A DNA stretch of 64,000 bases, taken from an uncultured Olsenella sp. (lineage in GTDB: Bacteria; Actinomycetota; Coriobacteriia; Coriobacteriales; Atopobiaceae). Positions 63,020-64,000 of the stretch are shown here, one piece after another (the first letter of the stretch is position 1; every line of letters begins with the position of its first letter). The stretch is taken from positions 1-64,000 of the forward strand of contig CASEQJ010000006.1 of the NCBI GenBank assembly GCA_949290055.1. Reading direction: 5' to 3'. A program made the position numbers and the translations under genes. Under the pieces are notes generated by a model that had not been told where the DNA came from, ran no database searches, and worked only from the letters and a program-made list of their open reading frames with translations.

Positions 63020-63404
63020 GCGAGATGCCCCTTCATGCCGGGTTTTGTGTGCTGCGCACAAGATAAACCCATTCCGGGCGAGAGGAACGACGGGTTGCGG
63101 AGGTTGTAACATTGCGCGACACCGAACGGCAGGGCCACTGGAAGTCGCCAAGGCGGATTTCCTGCCCGCCTGTGTCACTTTGCGCCCCATGTGAGTGGAT
63201 AAAACGAGCCCAATTCGTAGCTGCAGGAAAACCCTGTCAGGCCAACTGGTCTTTCTTGTCTCCTAAACAGGAGCGACCACGGCAATCACCTCACATGAGG
63301 TGTGAAGTGACACAGCGTCGGTGTTTTTCCGCCTCGGCTCCCAGTCCAAGCGTGATACAACGTACAGGACACGAATGCGGCGCCGAGAAGAACCGAGGCA
63401 CACC
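63020..63404. other. 385-base divergent gap with repeat C copy 2
   Basis: Contains repeat C copy 2 (63149-63316). Promoters for ilvE and the threonine-aldolase-like gene should flank it, but no hexamer pair is clear enough to name. No small gene is seen. Confidence 0.6.
63149..63316. repeat. repeat family C, copy 2
   Basis: A 168-base dyad matching 21096-21272 in both arms: AGGCGGATTTCCTG, then GTGTCACTTTG and GTGAG on the left; CAATCACCTCACATGAGG and AAGTGACACAGC on the right, ending near CCGCCT. The facing GTGTCACTT cores span 142 bases here and 153 in copy 1. The middle parts are not alike. Confidence 0.75.
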
Positions 63405-64000
63405 ATGCGCATGTTCCGCAACGACTACTCCGAGGGCGCGGCGCCCGAGATTCTGGCCGCGCTCGCCGCCACCAACGACGAGCAGACCGTGGGTTACACC
63501 GAGGGCGACGCCCACTGCGAGCGCGCCCGCGAGCTCATTCGCGCCGCGTGCGGCCGCGACGACGTGGACGTGGAGTTCTGCGTCGGCGGGACCTCGGCGA
63601 ACGTCATCGGCGTAACCGGGCTTCTGCGCGACTGGGAGGGCGCCGTCTGCACGCGCGACGCGCACATCAACGTGCACGAGACCGGCGCCGTGGCAGCGTG
63701 CGGGCGCACCGTGCTGCCCACCGACGACGCCGACGGCTTCCTCACGCCCGAGGCCGCCGAGCGCGTCTGGCGCTTCCAGACCTCAACAGGCCGCCACATG
63801 ACGCGCCCCGGCTGCGTCTACGTATCCAACACCACGGAGCTCGGCGGCGTGTGGGACCGCGCGCGCTTCGACGCGATCTGCGACTGGGCGGACGAGCGTG
63901 GCCTGCCCGTCTTCCTCGACGGCGCGCGCCTGGGAAGCGGCCTCACCTCACCGGCGTCCGGTGGCCTCACGCTCGAGCACATCGCCGAGCGCTGCGGCGC
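63405..64000 (+). CDS. threonine-aldolase-like PLP enzyme, partial
   Basis: The first 198 codons of a fold-type I PLP enzyme cut by the window end. MFRNDYSEGAAPEILAAL at the start, FCVGGTSANVIGV (cofactor phosphate region), HINVHETGAV and LPVFLDGARLGSGL (Asp and Arg contacting PLP) match low-specificity threonine aldolase/beta-eliminating lyases. It would convert threonine to glycine and acetaldehyde or act on a related beta-hydroxy amino acid. The ATG at 63405 has GAGG upstream. The PLP lysine lies beyond the window. Confidence 0.85.
   Translation, partial: MRMFRNDYSEGAAPEILAALAATNDEQTVGYTEGDAHCERARELIRAACGRDDVDVEFCVGGTSANVIGVTGLLRDWEGAVCTRDAHINVHETGAVAACGRTVLPTDDADGFLTPEAAERVWRFQTSTGRHMTRPGCVYVSNTTELGGVWDRARFDAICDWADERGLPVFLDGARLGSGLTSPASGGLTLEHIAERCG

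Overview
The window is about 64 kb of very GC-rich DNA with strong actinobacterial codon use, GGAGG-type ribosome binding sites, frequent GTG/TTG starts and a gut-anaerobe gene set: pyruvate formate-lyase, monomeric [FeFe] hydrogenase, a bile-salt-hydrolase-type enzyme, alpha-galactoside uptake and sortase-anchored surface proteins. This points to a host-associated member of the Coriobacteriia, most likely an Olsenella/Atopobium-type organism. That placement is inferred from gene content and composition; no rRNA or tRNA gene lies in the window.

Layout. 0-5 kb: a CPBP protease, a ParB-like/BMP fusion, a metallophosphoesterase, then galK-galT (reverse). 7-18 kb: an alpha-galactoside/alpha-glucoside locus with a LacI regulator, GH13 alpha-glucosidase and Gfo/Idh oxidoreductase forward, and a reverse operon of ATPase, binding protein, two permeases and GH36 alpha-galactosidase, divergent from an AraC regulator. 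GalK and GalT can process the galactose released. 18-27 kb: ligA, an MFS exporter, csoR-copA copper efflux, an acetyltransferase and a bile-salt-hydrolase-type enzyme. 27-36 kb: Fe-alcohol dehydrogenase, DedA, TetR plus a flavin-reductase-like protein, a pyruvate formate-lyase made as two polypeptides, its radical-SAM activase, and DAHP synthase. 36-44 kb: C69 dipeptidase, two unknown genes and a 1294-residue surface protein. 43-46 kb: metNIQ behind a methionine-rich leader peptide. 46-57 kb: small membrane proteins, hemolysin III, M20 dipeptidase, GH13 alpha-amylase, a cell-wall hydrolase, a NdpA-like protein and [FeFe] hydrogenase. 57-59.4 kb: a low-GC three-gene island. 59.4-64 kb: RluA-family pseudouridine synthase, hisS, ilvE and the start of a threonine-aldolase-like gene.

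The most unusual content lies between genes. Nearly every long gap holds a dyad-symmetric element. The best ordered is a family of degenerate sites (TCTAGGAAATCG followed by ACCTTGTC, with variant second halves) arranged in convergent arrays at exactly 31 bp or 41 bp steps, that is, whole helical turns. Three arrays hold 21 units; two further arrays have the same geometry but a different second half. I do not recognise this family. Other notable observations are the split pyruvate formate-lyase, the leaderless methionine leader peptide before metNIQ, an in-frame copA-copZ fusion that keeps an internal start, and a direct repeat of an RluA 3' end flanking the low-GC island.
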